Source: Candidatus Enterenecus merdae (lineage in GTDB: Bacteria > Bacillota > Clostridia > Oscillospirales > Oscillospiraceae). From it: 64,000 nt of DNA. The notes under the pieces are model-generated. The model was not told the DNA's origin. It made no database searches and saw nothing but the letters and a program-made list of their open reading frames with translations. The stretch is taken from positions 1 to 64,000 of the forward strand of contig DVJZ01000019.1 in the NCBI GenBank assembly GCA_018716385.1. The letters are read 5' to 3'. Every line of letters begins with the position of its first letter. Position 1 is the stretch's first letter. The translations under genes and the position numbers were made by a program. Positions 36,926-47,030 of this stretch are shown piece after piece.

Positions 36926-39085
36926 TTATGGCTCGTCCAGCAGGTCGGCATACTCCCGCAGCTGCTCCCGGACCACTACGATCTCATTTTTCCTCATCTC
37001 ATTCACCGCCGCCCGGAGAAGGTGGCGCATGGAGACAGGCGTGTCCTCCCCCGCGGCCATGAAGGCAGCCGCCAAAACGATGTTCTTGATGTGCCCGCCG
37101 GAGAGCTCAAATTTTTCAGCTAAAAACCCCCAATCAATGTCGTCCGCCCTCGGGGTCTCCGCCGGGAGCATCCGGCGGTAGATCTCCTTCCGCATGGGCG
37201 CTTCCGGGAATGGGAAATGGACCACATAGGTAATGCGGCGCATGAAGGCCGCGTCAATATTCCCCAGCAGATTGGTGGCCAGGACGCAGACGCCGTCGTA
37301 CTCCTCGATCTGCTGCAGGAGATAGGCCACCTCCACGTTGGCGTTGCGGTCATGGGCATCCTTCACTTCGCTGCGTTTGCCGAAGATCGCGTCGCACTCG
37401 TCGAAAAAGAGGATGCAGCTGGCGTTCTTCGCCTCTGTGAACACGGCCCGCAGGTTCTTCTCCGTCTCGCCGATATACTTGCTGACGATCTGGGAGAGGT
37501 TGATCTTATAGAGCTCCATATTCAGCTGGTTGGCCATCACCTGGGCGCACATGGTCTTTCCCGTGCCCGGAGCCCCGGCAAAGAGGACGGAGAGCCCTCT
37601 GCCATAGCTCACCTTCTTGTCAAAGCCCCAGCGGAAATAGACCTGGTGCTGGTGCTGGATGTGGCCGCAGGCCTGGCGCATCAGGCGCTTTTGCTCCTCC
37701 GGCAGCACCACGTCCTCCCAGGTGTAGGCCGCAGGCACCTGGCTGGCGAGCTCTCCCAACCGATGGACTACCTGATGGTAGCAGCATTGGTGGATCAGCC
37801 GGCCGGATACCAGCCCCTCCCCCGAAAGGCGGGCCAGCCCCGCCGCTTGCCCACAGGCCAGGTGGATCTGCCGGGGGGTGAAGCGGAACTTTGCCGCCAG
37901 TTCTTCCGCGGTAAAGGATTCATCGCAGGGGATCTCCCGCAGGGCAGCCCGGAATAGCTCCAGCCGCTCCTGCTCGGTGACAGCTGGGAGCTCCACCTCC
38001 ACCGACAGCGTATCCAAACGGGTCCCCGCCGGCAGCGCGGAGAGGAAGAATCGCTTCCCACTCCCTGTCTCCAGCCGCTCCAGGGTACGCAGCAGCTCGT
38101 CCCCGGCGGGGATGAGCTCTCCCCCCTCGTCCCGCCGGTCCAGATGGTACAGACAGAGGTACGCCCCGGTGAGCAGGGCGGCCAGAGCAGCCTCCTCCGC
38201 CCTCTCCCGCCAGTCGTCCCCCTCCAGGTTGGCAAAGACGCACCGCTGGCGGCGGCGGGCCATCAGGTGCTCAATTTGAAACTTCTTCCCCCCACCGGCC
38301 GGGCCATGCACAAAGACGCAGCAGTCCGCCGGGTCCTCCATTACCAGGTCCAGCCGGCGGGCAATCTCCCCCTGAACCACCAGGGGTGCGGCGGGGCGGC
38401 GCCGAGCCCCGTCGTACAGAGCGCGCCCAGGCCTGTCCGCCAGGTCTCCCGCATTCAAAAACTCGGTCACAGTATCCCGGAGGATCAGCCTCCCCTGCTC
38501 TATCCCTTGGTCTTGGAACAGCCGGAGGAACGCCCCCTCCCGATGGGAAAATCGGGCCAGCCCCTGCTCCATGCTCTCCCCCTCGGGCAGGAAGAGCTGC
38601 ACCGCCAGGGAGATCCCCGGCGCGCGGCTGGTCATGTCGTCCTGCAGGTAGGCCAGCAGCTTTTCATATTTCCGGTCCACGGTGCCGATATAGGATAGCA
38701 GTATACAGGACTGCTGAAAATCGTCCAGACCGCAGCGGCGGAACATCTGGAGCAAGGGGAGAGGCGCGTCGGTCCGCGCTATCCGCAGAGAGATGGCTTG
38801 GCGAACCAGGTCCGCCCGCTCCCGCTCCTCCGCTGTCATCTGGCTGCGCAGGCCTCGTAGGGCAGCCTTAGTGAGGTTGTGCTCGAATTCCTCCCGGCTG
38901 ACCACCAGCCCCAGCATATTTTTCAGTTCACTTGACGGCCCCAGCCACTGGTGCCGGATGTAGTAGCAGTACAGCAGCAGGTCCAGCCAAGTGGACAGAT
39001 CCTCCAGCAGCTCGCTTTGGGCGGTGTATCCCCGGTCCATCCGGCTCACATCCGGCTCCCGCAGGTCATCCCGGTCCATTCCCAT
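36926..39085 (-). CDS. AAA+ ATPase of the eCIS cluster
   Basis: 719 aa; LFAGAPGTGKTMCAQVMANQL (Walker A), CILFFDECDAIFGKRSEVKDAHDRNANVEVAYLLQQIEEYDGVCVLATN. Confidence 0.93.
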   Translation of the reverse strand: MGMDRDDLREPDVSRMDRGYTAQSELLEDLSTWLDLLLYCYYIRHQWLGPSSELKNMLGLVVSREEFEHNLTKAALRGLRSQMTAEERERADLVRQAISLRIARTDAPLPLLQMFRRCGLDDFQQSCILLSYIGTVDRKYEKLLAYLQDDMTSRAPGISLAVQLFLPEGESMEQGLARFSHREGAFLRLFQDQGIEQGRLILRDTVTEFLNAGDLADRPGRALYDGARRRPAAPLVVQGEIARRLDLVMEDPADCCVFVHGPAGGGKKFQIEHLMARRRQRCVFANLEGDDWRERAEEAALAALLTGAYLCLYHLDRRDEGGELIPAGDELLRTLERLETGSGKRFFLSALPAGTRLDTLSVEVELPAVTEQERLELFRAALREIPCDESFTAEELAAKFRFTPRQIHLACGQAAGLARLSGEGLVSGRLIHQCCYHQVVHRLGELASQVPAAYTWEDVVLPEEQKRLMRQACGHIQHQHQVYFRWGFDKKVSYGRGLSVLFAGAPGTGKTMCAQVMANQLNMELYKINLSQIVSKYIGETEKNLRAVFTEAKNASCILFFDECDAIFGKRSEVKDAHDRNANVEVAYLLQQIEEYDGVCVLATNLLGNIDAAFMRRITYVVHFPFPEAPMRKEIYRRMLPAETPRADDIDWGFLAEKFELSGGHIKNIVLAAAFMAAGEDTPVSMRHLLRAAVNEMRKNEIVVVREQLREYADLLDEP

Positions 39086-39092
39086 CCCTCCC

Positions 39093-39470
39093 TTATGGCG
39101 TCTGTACCGTCATAGCGGGGGTCATGGCCACCTGGATCACCCCACCATAGGCACACGTCAGTTTGCTGGTATGGTTCAGCAGCGGCTTGCCGCACACCAG
39201 CACGGTAGGCGCCCCCGGCGCCCAGGGGGCCACCGTCATGGGCACGCAGGGCATGGGAGTCAGTACCCCCAGGGCCGCCGCCGTGGCGGACGCCACCGTG
39301 GGATTGGCCAGGGAAGAGCACATGCCAAAGGTGGGCAGCTTGTTGTCCATGATGGTAGCCTGGGGCATCCCGCAGGTCACCACCGTCTGCTGGGAGATCA
39401 CCGGCAGCGCTGCCGGAGCCGTACCGAAGGGGCAGGTACACATCGCTGTATTGACAACCGGATTTGCCAT
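39093..39470 (-). CDS. PAAR-like DUF4280 spike tip protein
   Basis: 125 aa, MANPVVNTAMCTCPFGTAP...; Cys/Pro-rich PAAR-like protein between structural genes and ATPase. Confidence 0.85.
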   Translation of the reverse strand: MANPVVNTAMCTCPFGTAPAALPVISQQTVVTCGMPQATIMDNKLPTFGMCSSLANPTVASATAAALGVLTPMPCVPMTVAPWAPGAPTVLVCGKPLLNHTSKLTCAYGGVIQVAMTPAMTVQTP

Positions 39471-39471
39471 G

Positions 39472-40203
39472 TCAGATTCCCTCTTTCCAATCCCAATTCA
39501 AAGCCTGCCCTCCAGGCGCCAGCTCCAGATTGCGGGCAGCTCCCTGACAGTACACCCACACCGTCCCCGCCCGTGGAAACAGCGCCCGCAACCTCCCGGT
39601 CCCGTCTGGCGTGTAGCGCTGCATGGGGATCAGTTCTGTTCCCCTGGGATGCCCACGGAGCAAGGGCTGGTCCAACTCTCCTGTCTCCTCCCGTATGGCC
39701 CGGATGTGGACCAGCTCACCCCCCGCCTGCTCTGGGATCAGGAAGTACCCCGGTACCGGGAGCAGGGCGGCATTCCGGCAAAACAGCCGGAGGGCAGCGT
39801 CCTCTCCGCTGGCCCGGGCCAGCTTCAGCGCCACTGGCCCGGACATCCCCAGCCACACCGGCTGGGCGGAAGGCGCCCGGCCCTCTGTGACGGTGAGCTC
39901 CAGCACGGCGGCCTGCGCGGGAAGGGGATAGCCGTCCCCGGGTTTGAGCTCCAATGTGTCCTCCCAGATCCCGTCCTCCTGAACGGTAAAAACGCGCCGG
40001 TCGGGCTGATAGCAGGTCTGTCCAACCGCAAGTTCGTGCTTGCCTGGGCTCAGGTCAGTAAAGACCAGGTATCCGCCGTTCTTCCACACAGGGCGGGCCG
40101 GGGCCCCATCCAGGGTGCAGCGCACCTGGGCGCCGGAAGACAGGGCCCTGCCGGAAAATCCGTCCCGCAGAAGGAAGACAGCGCTCACTCGGCGGTGGAT
40201 CAT
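39472..40203 (-). CDS. eCIS-associated protein with carboxypeptidase regulatory-like beta domain
   Basis: 243 aa, VSAVFLLRDGFSGRALSSGAQVRCTLDGAPARPVWKNGGYLVFTDLSPGKHELAV. Confidence 0.6.
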   Translation of the reverse strand: MIHRRVSAVFLLRDGFSGRALSSGAQVRCTLDGAPARPVWKNGGYLVFTDLSPGKHELAVGQTCYQPDRRVFTVQEDGIWEDTLELKPGDGYPLPAQAAVLELTVTEGRAPSAQPVWLGMSGPVALKLARASGEDAALRLFCRNAALLPVPGYFLIPEQAGGELVHIRAIREETGELDQPLLRGHPRGTELIPMQRYTPDGTGRLRALFPRAGTVWVYCQGAARNLELAPGGQALNWDWKEGI

Positions 40204-40796
40204 AGGCCGCCTCCCGGCGGGATCAGCCGCTCCTGGGTGTCGATGGTGATCTCCCGGACCCTGGACACTCTGCGCTCCCGTTTGGAGCGGATCGTCACAC
40301 CGGTGACCATGGTCACAAAGGAGAGCTTGTACTCCTTGGCGGTGTTGTTCCAGATCTTCAACAGCTGCTCCAGAGGGGTCTTTTCCACCATCACATGGAG
40401 TTCTGTCTCCTCCTCTGCCAAAGAACCGGTGAGGTACCGGGCTGGAAGCACCGGGTTGTCCCGCAGGGCCTGCATGGCCGCACCCAGAATCCGGTGCTGA
40501 TCTGCTTCGCGCAGTTGACTGGGGGCTTTGGAGTGGGCGGTGACCAGATAGCGCAGGGTGTACCGGGCGGGCTGCATCCGATGCAGCTCCCGGTCCACCT
40601 GGTAGTACCCGGCTGTGACGTTCTGGCTCTCCTCCTCGATGTGGTACAGAAACAGCGTTAGTTGGTTGTTCTCACTTTCATGGGGCGAGCACAGGGAGAT
40701 CAGCTCCCGGCTGCCGATGGGCTCCGGGGTCAACTGGTCCCGCAGCAGGTCCACCAGGGCGGTTCCCGCCTCCACAAATGCAGTGTAATCGGCCAT
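40200..40796 (-). CDS. DUF4255 (Pvc16 N-terminal-like) protein
   Basis: Start at MADYTAFVEAGTALVDLLRDQLTPEPIGSRELISLCSP; NNQLTLFLYHIEE, YTLRYLVTAHSK. Confidence 0.85.
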   Translation of the reverse strand: MADYTAFVEAGTALVDLLRDQLTPEPIGSRELISLCSPHESENNQLTLFLYHIEEESQNVTAGYYQVDRELHRMQPARYTLRYLVTAHSKAPSQLREADQHRILGAAMQALRDNPVLPARYLTGSLAEEETELHVMVEKTPLEQLLKIWNNTAKEYKLSFVTMVTGVTIRSKRERRVSRVREITIDTQERLIPPGGGL

Positions 40797-40815
40797 GTCA
40801 TGCCTCCTTTCTCCC

Positions 40816-43254
40816 TCAGGCAGCGAAGGGGGTCTCCCCAGCGGACGCGGAGCCCGCCGCCTCTTCCGCCGCGCTCTGGAACAGCGGGCCCAGGATGTCG
40901 TCATACCACGCGAAGGTCCTGGAGACCCAGCCTCCCGTGGTCTGGTTCAGCGTGTTGGCCCGGCTGGTGAATGCAGCCAGGGCGCCGCACAGCTCGGCCC
41001 GGGCGTCCGCCTGGGCGGACAAAGCCTCATACCAGGCGGTCTTGCTCCCCCTCCCCATGGCAAACTCGCCTGCGGCGGTCCGGGCAGAGGAGGCGGCTGA
41101 CTGATAGGCCGACAGGGCGGCCTGGACGTTGGCGTCTGCCTCGGCCAGGTCAATCAGCTCCGTCTTCACCTGGAGCGTGACGGCGTCGGTGTCCACCACC
41201 TGCCCGGCGGATTGGGCGTAGGCCACGGCCACCTGGGCCAACTGGCTCACGTCTTGCTGCGTGGGGTCAAAGGACACCAGCAGCTCTCCCAGCGCGTAGC
41301 CGGACGGCGTCACGCCAGCGGCCGCTTGGGCCTGGACCTCTGCCTTCTTCCGCTGGGTTGTACAGGTCTGGATCTCAGCCTGCAAAGCGGCCTCCTCCGC
41401 CTCCAAGGCCGCCACCGTGTCGGCGGACCCTTGCCCCATGGACTGGGCGGCCCGGGCCTCTTCCAGCAAGGTCTGCGTGCGGGTTAGGTTCTCCTCCAGC
41501 GCGCTTTGCCGCTCCGACTGCTCCCAGTAGTCCAGCATCGCCTCGATCAGCCCGTTGGCCTGCTCCAAAGTCCCGCAGGCGGACAGGGCCGACGTCACCG
41601 CCGCGGTTCCGTAATAGGGATTCTGCGTGGCCTGGGTACCGCTCCCTGTGGCCTCCATCAGATCCAACCTCTCCAAAAACGCCTCCAGGCGGCCGTCCCC
41701 GCCGGCGCTTCCCCCGTCAGAGGTGCCGTTCAATCCGTCGTCGGGCATTCCCTCAAGCCGGCTCCACCCCAGCAGGCAGGATACGCTCTCCTCCTGGCTG
41801 GCGTAGAGGATGGTGGTGCGGCTCTCCGAGGTGGTGAACACCTGGCCGCGATAGGCTCCAGCCTCCAGCGCTATCCCTGCCCGGGGCTCAAAGCTCATCT
41901 GTCCGCTCCAAATCTCCGTGTCCTCCGGCCAGGTGGGCAGGGACACCCGATCCATGCCAGGCAACAGACGGATCCACTCCTCTTCCGGCTGGAAGAGATA
42001 GATGGCATACACCTGGGATTCCTCCGTCTCAGTCTGATAGCTGCAAAGGGCCGCCAGGCCCAGCGCGTCGCTGACGATCAGAAACCCATCTGAGTCTGAG
42101 ACATTCCGGGTGTTGTCCTCCCCCAGGGCAGTCCGCAGTTTCTCGGCTGTCAGGCTCAGCAGCCAGTTCCCATCCAGGGTACCGCCCGATAGCTGTCCCT
42201 CATAGAGCGCGGCGCCAGACCGGCTGTACAACGTGCCAAAGCCAGAGATCTGCGCCCCGCTCCACTCGCCCTCGTAATACAGCCGCCCATCCCGCTTCCA
42301 CTGTACCACGCCCTGGGGATCACCGTCGGCGAACTCCCCCTCTATCGTCCCGCCCTCGGCCAGGTACAGCGTGCCGGAGCCGTTGTACGCTCCGGCGGCA
42401 AACTCGCCTATGTACAGCACCTGCCCGTCCTCGTCATAGGCCGTGCCCGTCCCCTCGGGCAGACCGCCGGAGAACTGCCCGCTGTAAGACGTAACCCCGG
42501 AAGCATAGTAGGCCGTCCCATCGCCAGAGGCCGCCCCGTCCTGGAAGCTGCCCTCGTATTGCAGCACGCCGTCCTCGTACAGCTTGCCCCGTCCCTCGTA
42601 CACCCCGGCCACGAACTGGCCCTCATAGACCATCATACCGTCGGCATAAGCCGTACCCGTCCCCTCATACGCCCCGGAGACAAACTGGCCGCTGTACACC
42701 ATCACCCCGTCCTCATAGGCGGTGCCATTCCCAGAGCGCATACCGTCCTGGAACCAACCCTCGTAGGCCAGCAGGCCGTTTTCATCGTATTCCTCTCCCC
42801 TGCCCTGAAGCACACCGTTTTCCAGGCGCCCAGCATAGAGCGGAAGAGTCTTTTCCGCATCGGCGTACACCACCACCCGGCCAGTCCAATTGGAGATGCG
42901 GCTGTCTCCCACCACAAACCGGGCGGTGAGAAAGTTGCTAAGGACAAAAGGCCACACCAAAAAATAGAGGATCAGCCCAGCGGCAATCAGCGCCAGGAAG
43001 ATCTTCAGCAGCAATGCCTTGGAGATCAGCAGCCGGCTGGTCTCTACATAGTCCTCCCGTTTGGTGGGCTTCTGCGCCGCAGATACTGCCGACTGCACAG
43101 AGGCGGTGGCCAGCCTGGCGGCGTTTCTGGAAAAGTTGGTAACCCGGCGCACCCGGGAGATGATTCCCGTCATCCGGCGGATGAAGAATGCCCGGATGGT
43201 GCGGACAAATACCCCGCCGGATCGGACCAATTGGTTCCACAAATAGCTCAGCAA
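40816..43254 (-). CDS. Membrane-anchored MORN-repeat protein with C-terminal coiled-coil region
   Basis: 812 aa; TM helix LLLKIFLALIAAGLILYFLVWPFVL; repeated YEGxF/YSGQFxxGxxxGxGTAYxxDGxxxY MORN units. Confidence 0.85.
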   Translation of the reverse strand: MLSYLWNQLVRSGGVFVRTIRAFFIRRMTGIISRVRRVTNFSRNAARLATASVQSAVSAAQKPTKREDYVETSRLLISKALLLKIFLALIAAGLILYFLVWPFVLSNFLTARFVVGDSRISNWTGRVVVYADAEKTLPLYAGRLENGVLQGRGEEYDENGLLAYEGWFQDGMRSGNGTAYEDGVMVYSGQFVSGAYEGTGTAYADGMMVYEGQFVAGVYEGRGKLYEDGVLQYEGSFQDGAASGDGTAYYASGVTSYSGQFSGGLPEGTGTAYDEDGQVLYIGEFAAGAYNGSGTLYLAEGGTIEGEFADGDPQGVVQWKRDGRLYYEGEWSGAQISGFGTLYSRSGAALYEGQLSGGTLDGNWLLSLTAEKLRTALGEDNTRNVSDSDGFLIVSDALGLAALCSYQTETEESQVYAIYLFQPEEEWIRLLPGMDRVSLPTWPEDTEIWSGQMSFEPRAGIALEAGAYRGQVFTTSESRTTILYASQEESVSCLLGWSRLEGMPDDGLNGTSDGGSAGGDGRLEAFLERLDLMEATGSGTQATQNPYYGTAAVTSALSACGTLEQANGLIEAMLDYWEQSERQSALEENLTRTQTLLEEARAAQSMGQGSADTVAALEAEEAALQAEIQTCTTQRKKAEVQAQAAAGVTPSGYALGELLVSFDPTQQDVSQLAQVAVAYAQSAGQVVDTDAVTLQVKTELIDLAEADANVQAALSAYQSAASSARTAAGEFAMGRGSKTAWYEALSAQADARAELCGALAAFTSRANTLNQTTGGWVSRTFAWYDDILGPLFQSAAEEAAGSASAGETPFAA

Positions 43255-43266
43255 GACGCAATCCTC

Positions 43267-43677
43267 CTAAAAGCGCAGCAGCCCGCTGCGGACGATAGCC
43301 ACAGCCACCGCGGCGAGGATCAGGACCAGGGCTATGGCCTGCAACCCCCGACAGCGACGGCGGCGCCGGTATCCCACAGGGGTACGGTAGGGTTGGACCG
43401 GCGTCCGGCGCACATAGCCGTCGGCGCAGACTACCGGCTCCTCCGGCTGGGCCAATGGTTCCAGGCCGTCCTCCCACAAGCTCTCCTCTCGGCCGCTCCA
43501 CCAGCGCACCGCCTGTTCCGTCCCCTGGGAGATCAGATCCTCTCCCAGTCCGGCCATGCGGCTGGCCTGACGGGTCAGGCTCAACTCCCGGCGGATGGGC
43601 GCCGTCTCCCGCTGGATCGCTTGTCGGACCGCTCCCTTCACCTGGCGGCGGAGCAGGTCCATCTGCATCAATCCCAT
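43267..43677 (-). CDS. Small protein with a C-terminal TM helix
   Basis: 136 aa; GLQAIALVLILAAVAVAIVRSGLLRF. Confidence 0.6.
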   Translation of the reverse strand: MGLMQMDLLRRQVKGAVRQAIQRETAPIRRELSLTRQASRMAGLGEDLISQGTEQAVRWWSGREESLWEDGLEPLAQPEEPVVCADGYVRRTPVQPYRTPVGYRRRRRCRGLQAIALVLILAAVAVAIVRSGLLRF

Positions 43678-43707
43678 TGTCCTACCTCCTTGTCTCGGGC
43701 AACCAGG

Positions 43708-46263
43708 TCAGTCCCCGTTTAGACCACAGGGCTGGTCCGGATGCTCCTCCAAGCGGTCGGCCAGGTAGAGATAGTACCTGACGCTGCCGTCCCCTGGGTT
43801 GTCGTGGGCCAGTTCCAGGAAGATCCGCTTGGCCTCGGCCGTGTCCCCGCTGTATAGCTGCAACACCCCTCGGGAGAATTGCCGGACCGTGCTCTCCTTT
43901 CCCTTGCGTACCCCGTAGGGATCTCCGTCAAAGATCTCGTAGACCCGGACAGGGGTCTGGCCCATCCAGCACTTTCCCAGGTACCGGTTCCCATAGCCCT
44001 CAGCACCGGCGATGACCGCCTCCGTGCAGAGGATCCCCGCCTCCAGCCTGCCGCACAGGTTGATCAGCTCCCGCACTGTGGAAAAACTGGAAGAGATGAT
44101 GGTGGGCTCCAGCTGCGTGCTGTCGCCTACCACGCCCACCAGCACATCCCCTACGTCCAGAGCAATGCGCAGGGAGACAGCAGGCAGCTTCTCTTGGCCC
44201 CGCAGCTCGTTTAGGGCCAGCACCTCCTGCTGGATGGCCACAGCGGTGCTCACCATCTGGCGCAGGTCCTCCTCCATCACCACGTCGTAACCGTTGTAGG
44301 CGAAGTTGAACACCGTTCCGCCCTTCTGGGTGGCAATGGAGGCGGTGCGCTCAATGACTCGGTTCACACTATCGAACAGCAGCCTGCTGTTGGCCCCGCT
44401 ATACACCGGGTCCGGGAAGGTGAACCACACCATCATCACCACCATGCGGCGGGAGGCAAAGGTGTTTTTATCCACCTCCAGGATGGACTGCTTTCCCAGC
44501 AGGCCCAGCACCGGCTCGGGCACAAACCGGCGATAGGACTGGGCCAGGGTCTCCCGTTCCCGGTCGCCGCGCTCCAGCGAGGCGGCCAGGCTGTTGAGCG
44601 TGCTGGCCATCCCCTCCAGCTCATCGCCGGTAGGCAAGCGGAACTGCCCGCTCCGCCTGCCCTCAGACAGGCACTCCATGCCACGGGCCAGCCGGCGGAT
44701 ATCCCAGTTCACCAACAACAGGGCCAGGACCGCCACGGCGGTGACCAGGGCAATCCCCGCCGCTACGCCGCCGGCCAGGCCGGGATCCTCCTGCGCACCG
44801 ATCTCCATGGTCAGCAAGAGCACCCACTCGCCCTGGGATAGCGCGTATTGAAATATGTCATTCTCCAGGCCGGCGGCACTTCCGGCCACCAGTGCCAGAT
44901 CCGCCAAGGAGGGTTCAAATCCCTCCTCCATCGCGGCAAAGGTCCCCGCCTGGGTCAGCCAAACCTTCCCCGACTGCCGAGCCACAGACACCTTCACATT
45001 GTGGTAGCGGCCTCCCACTTCCAGCACCTGGGCCAGCTGCCTGGGCAGATCCGCCTGAGTCAGATCAGAGGATATCAGGGCAAGCTGGACCACCCCCTCC
45101 ACCACCGTCCGGTTGGAGTTTAGGGCAGACCGGCGGCCTTCAGGCCGCAGCAACGCCTCTTGCAGCACCAGCGTGATAGCCAGCGCCACGACGACCAGCA
45201 TTCCACCCCAATGGGCGGCCAAGGGCATCCTGCCCCGCCTGGCGCCGCAGGCCAAATACCACAGTAGCGACGCCGCCAGCAGCACCCCCAGGGTCCCACC
45301 CGCCAGCTTGATCCCTGCTGCGGCCCTGCTCTGATAGAGCAGGGCCGTCCAGTCCTCCGTGCCACTCTCATCCACGTAATGCAGCGTGTGACCGTCCAGC
45401 AGCGCCAGGGCCCCGCCCCGGTCCGTCAGCGCCAGGGCAGTCAGCTGGTGGCCGCTTACCGTCTCCGGCAGAGACAACACCTGCCTGGCCCCGGCCCCGG
45501 TCAGGTCGGTATACCAGATCCGGAACGCGGTGGTATCCACATAATACAGACCGGATCCCGTCCGGGTAAGCTGGGCCACCGTCTGTCCCGAAAGGTCCGC
45601 AGCAGCTGTCTCTCCGTCCAGGGTGAGCCATCCGTCTCCCCCCAGAGCCAATGTGCCGTCCGGCAGGACCGTTGCGCCGGAGACGTCCTCCCCAGCCTCC
45701 TCCTGGGCCGTCTGCTCTATGCCGCCACCCTCCGCAGGGAAGCGGTAGGCCCGCACCTCCCCCTCTGAGATGCAGGCAAAGGAGATCTCTCCCCCGTCCT
45801 GAGAAAAGCCATATAGCCGGGTCCCGGCCCTGCGCTCAGCAGAGGACGCCCCCCGGCAGGTTTCCCGCAGGAGACGCTCCACCTGCCCACCAGCCTCAAT
45901 CCGGTAGAGTGTCAGGTGCTGCCCGTTCTCGTCATAGACGGCCAAAAAGGCAAGATCCGCCCGGACGGGGTAGATAGAGCTGACCGTCCCCCCCGCCTCC
46001 TCCTGCGGCAGCCGGACAGACCAGTTCCCCAGCTGCTCCCCCTGGGCTGTGAAGCAGATCAGGCGGGCTTCCTCCCCCGTCCAATCCACGGCGGCGGCCA
46101 TTCCGCTGGAACCCACACCCACCGTTTCATATGTATCCAGCCCCCAGCCATTCTGCAGCACACAAATCCAGTTGTGCACTTCGGGGCGGGCGGTTAGGAA
46201 CACGACACAGCCCACCAGGAGCAACGCGGCAAGAAAAGATGCCACGCTTCTGGCTGCCCTCAC
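43708..46263 (-). CDS. Membrane protein with class III nucleotidyl-cyclase-like domain (likely degenerate)
   Basis: 851 aa; N-terminal TM, beta-rich extracytoplasmic region, further TM helices, HAMP-like linker, then RIALDVGDVLVGVVGDSTQLEPTIISSSFSTVRELINLCGRLEAGIL. Confidence 0.75.
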   Translation of the reverse strand: MRAARSVASFLAALLLVGCVVFLTARPEVHNWICVLQNGWGLDTYETVGVGSSGMAAAVDWTGEEARLICFTAQGEQLGNWSVRLPQEEAGGTVSSIYPVRADLAFLAVYDENGQHLTLYRIEAGGQVERLLRETCRGASSAERRAGTRLYGFSQDGGEISFACISEGEVRAYRFPAEGGGIEQTAQEEAGEDVSGATVLPDGTLALGGDGWLTLDGETAAADLSGQTVAQLTRTGSGLYYVDTTAFRIWYTDLTGAGARQVLSLPETVSGHQLTALALTDRGGALALLDGHTLHYVDESGTEDWTALLYQSRAAAGIKLAGGTLGVLLAASLLWYLACGARRGRMPLAAHWGGMLVVVALAITLVLQEALLRPEGRRSALNSNRTVVEGVVQLALISSDLTQADLPRQLAQVLEVGGRYHNVKVSVARQSGKVWLTQAGTFAAMEEGFEPSLADLALVAGSAAGLENDIFQYALSQGEWVLLLTMEIGAQEDPGLAGGVAAGIALVTAVAVLALLLVNWDIRRLARGMECLSEGRRSGQFRLPTGDELEGMASTLNSLAASLERGDRERETLAQSYRRFVPEPVLGLLGKQSILEVDKNTFASRRMVVMMVWFTFPDPVYSGANSRLLFDSVNRVIERTASIATQKGGTVFNFAYNGYDVVMEEDLRQMVSTAVAIQQEVLALNELRGQEKLPAVSLRIALDVGDVLVGVVGDSTQLEPTIISSSFSTVRELINLCGRLEAGILCTEAVIAGAEGYGNRYLGKCWMGQTPVRVYEIFDGDPYGVRKGKESTVRQFSRGVLQLYSGDTAEAKRIFLELAHDNPGDGSVRYYLYLADRLEEHPDQPCGLNGD

Positions 46264-46994
46264 GCCCGATCCCTCCTTTTCCTACGCTTCACCCAGCGCT
46301 TGAGCAGAGCAATGCCCTTGCCGATAAAATTCTTTGCCTCATATCCCTCACATTCGGCCTGGATATCGGGCAGCGCCTCCCGCCAGGCGGCGTAGAGCGG
46401 CACAATGGAGTGGAAGGTCTCCCGATCCAGCCGATCCAGGAATTTTAGCTCGGCATCTGCCGACCGCAGCTGACGGATCAGGATCTTCCTGACCTGGTCC
46501 CCTGCCAATAGCGCCAGCTCCCGGGGCTCCAGATCCTGTGTAGGACGGAGCATATACCGCACCCGCACCCTCCGCTCCGGCACATCCACCATCAGGTTGT
46601 CCGACAGCATGGCCGCGCAGCTCACCTCCGGCGGGAGCTTTACCATCACCAGCGCCTGGTGGAGTACCAACTGGGCAAAGTCCAGCCGGTCCCGCCATCC
46701 CCACCGGTCGCCCCGATGGAAGACGCGGTCGATATTCTTGCCCTGGCAGTCCTCAAAGACCACCGCCAGGGTTCCGCCATCCAAAAACATCCCCCGGAAC
46801 TGCGGGCAGTCCGCCTGGGAAATGGCAGAACAGATGCCGCCATAGCGGTAGAGCAGCTCCCCCTCATACAGGTTTAGCAGCAGGGTAGGCGTCTCCCGGT
46901 CCTGAATATCCACCGCCTCCGCCAGAGCATAGTCCGGCTGGCTCCAGAGAATCCGAACCACTTTGTACCGTTCCCGGAGCAGCATGGCCTCCAT
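46260..46994 (-). CDS. Pseudokinase-like protein
   Basis: 244 aa; LLRERYKVVRILWSQPDYALAEAVDIQDRETPTLLLNLYEGELLYRY resembles a Ser/Thr kinase N-lobe; no HRD or DFG catalytic motifs seen; basic C-terminus. Confidence 0.5.
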   Translation of the reverse strand: MEAMLLRERYKVVRILWSQPDYALAEAVDIQDRETPTLLLNLYEGELLYRYGGICSAISQADCPQFRGMFLDGGTLAVVFEDCQGKNIDRVFHRGDRWGWRDRLDFAQLVLHQALVMVKLPPEVSCAAMLSDNLMVDVPERRVRVRYMLRPTQDLEPRELALLAGDQVRKILIRQLRSADAELKFLDRLDRETFHSIVPLYAAWREALPDIQAECEGYEAKNFIGKGIALLKRWVKRRKRRDRA

Positions 46995-47030
46995 TCAACA
47001 TCCCTCTCCCCCGCAGTGAATCTGTCTTTG

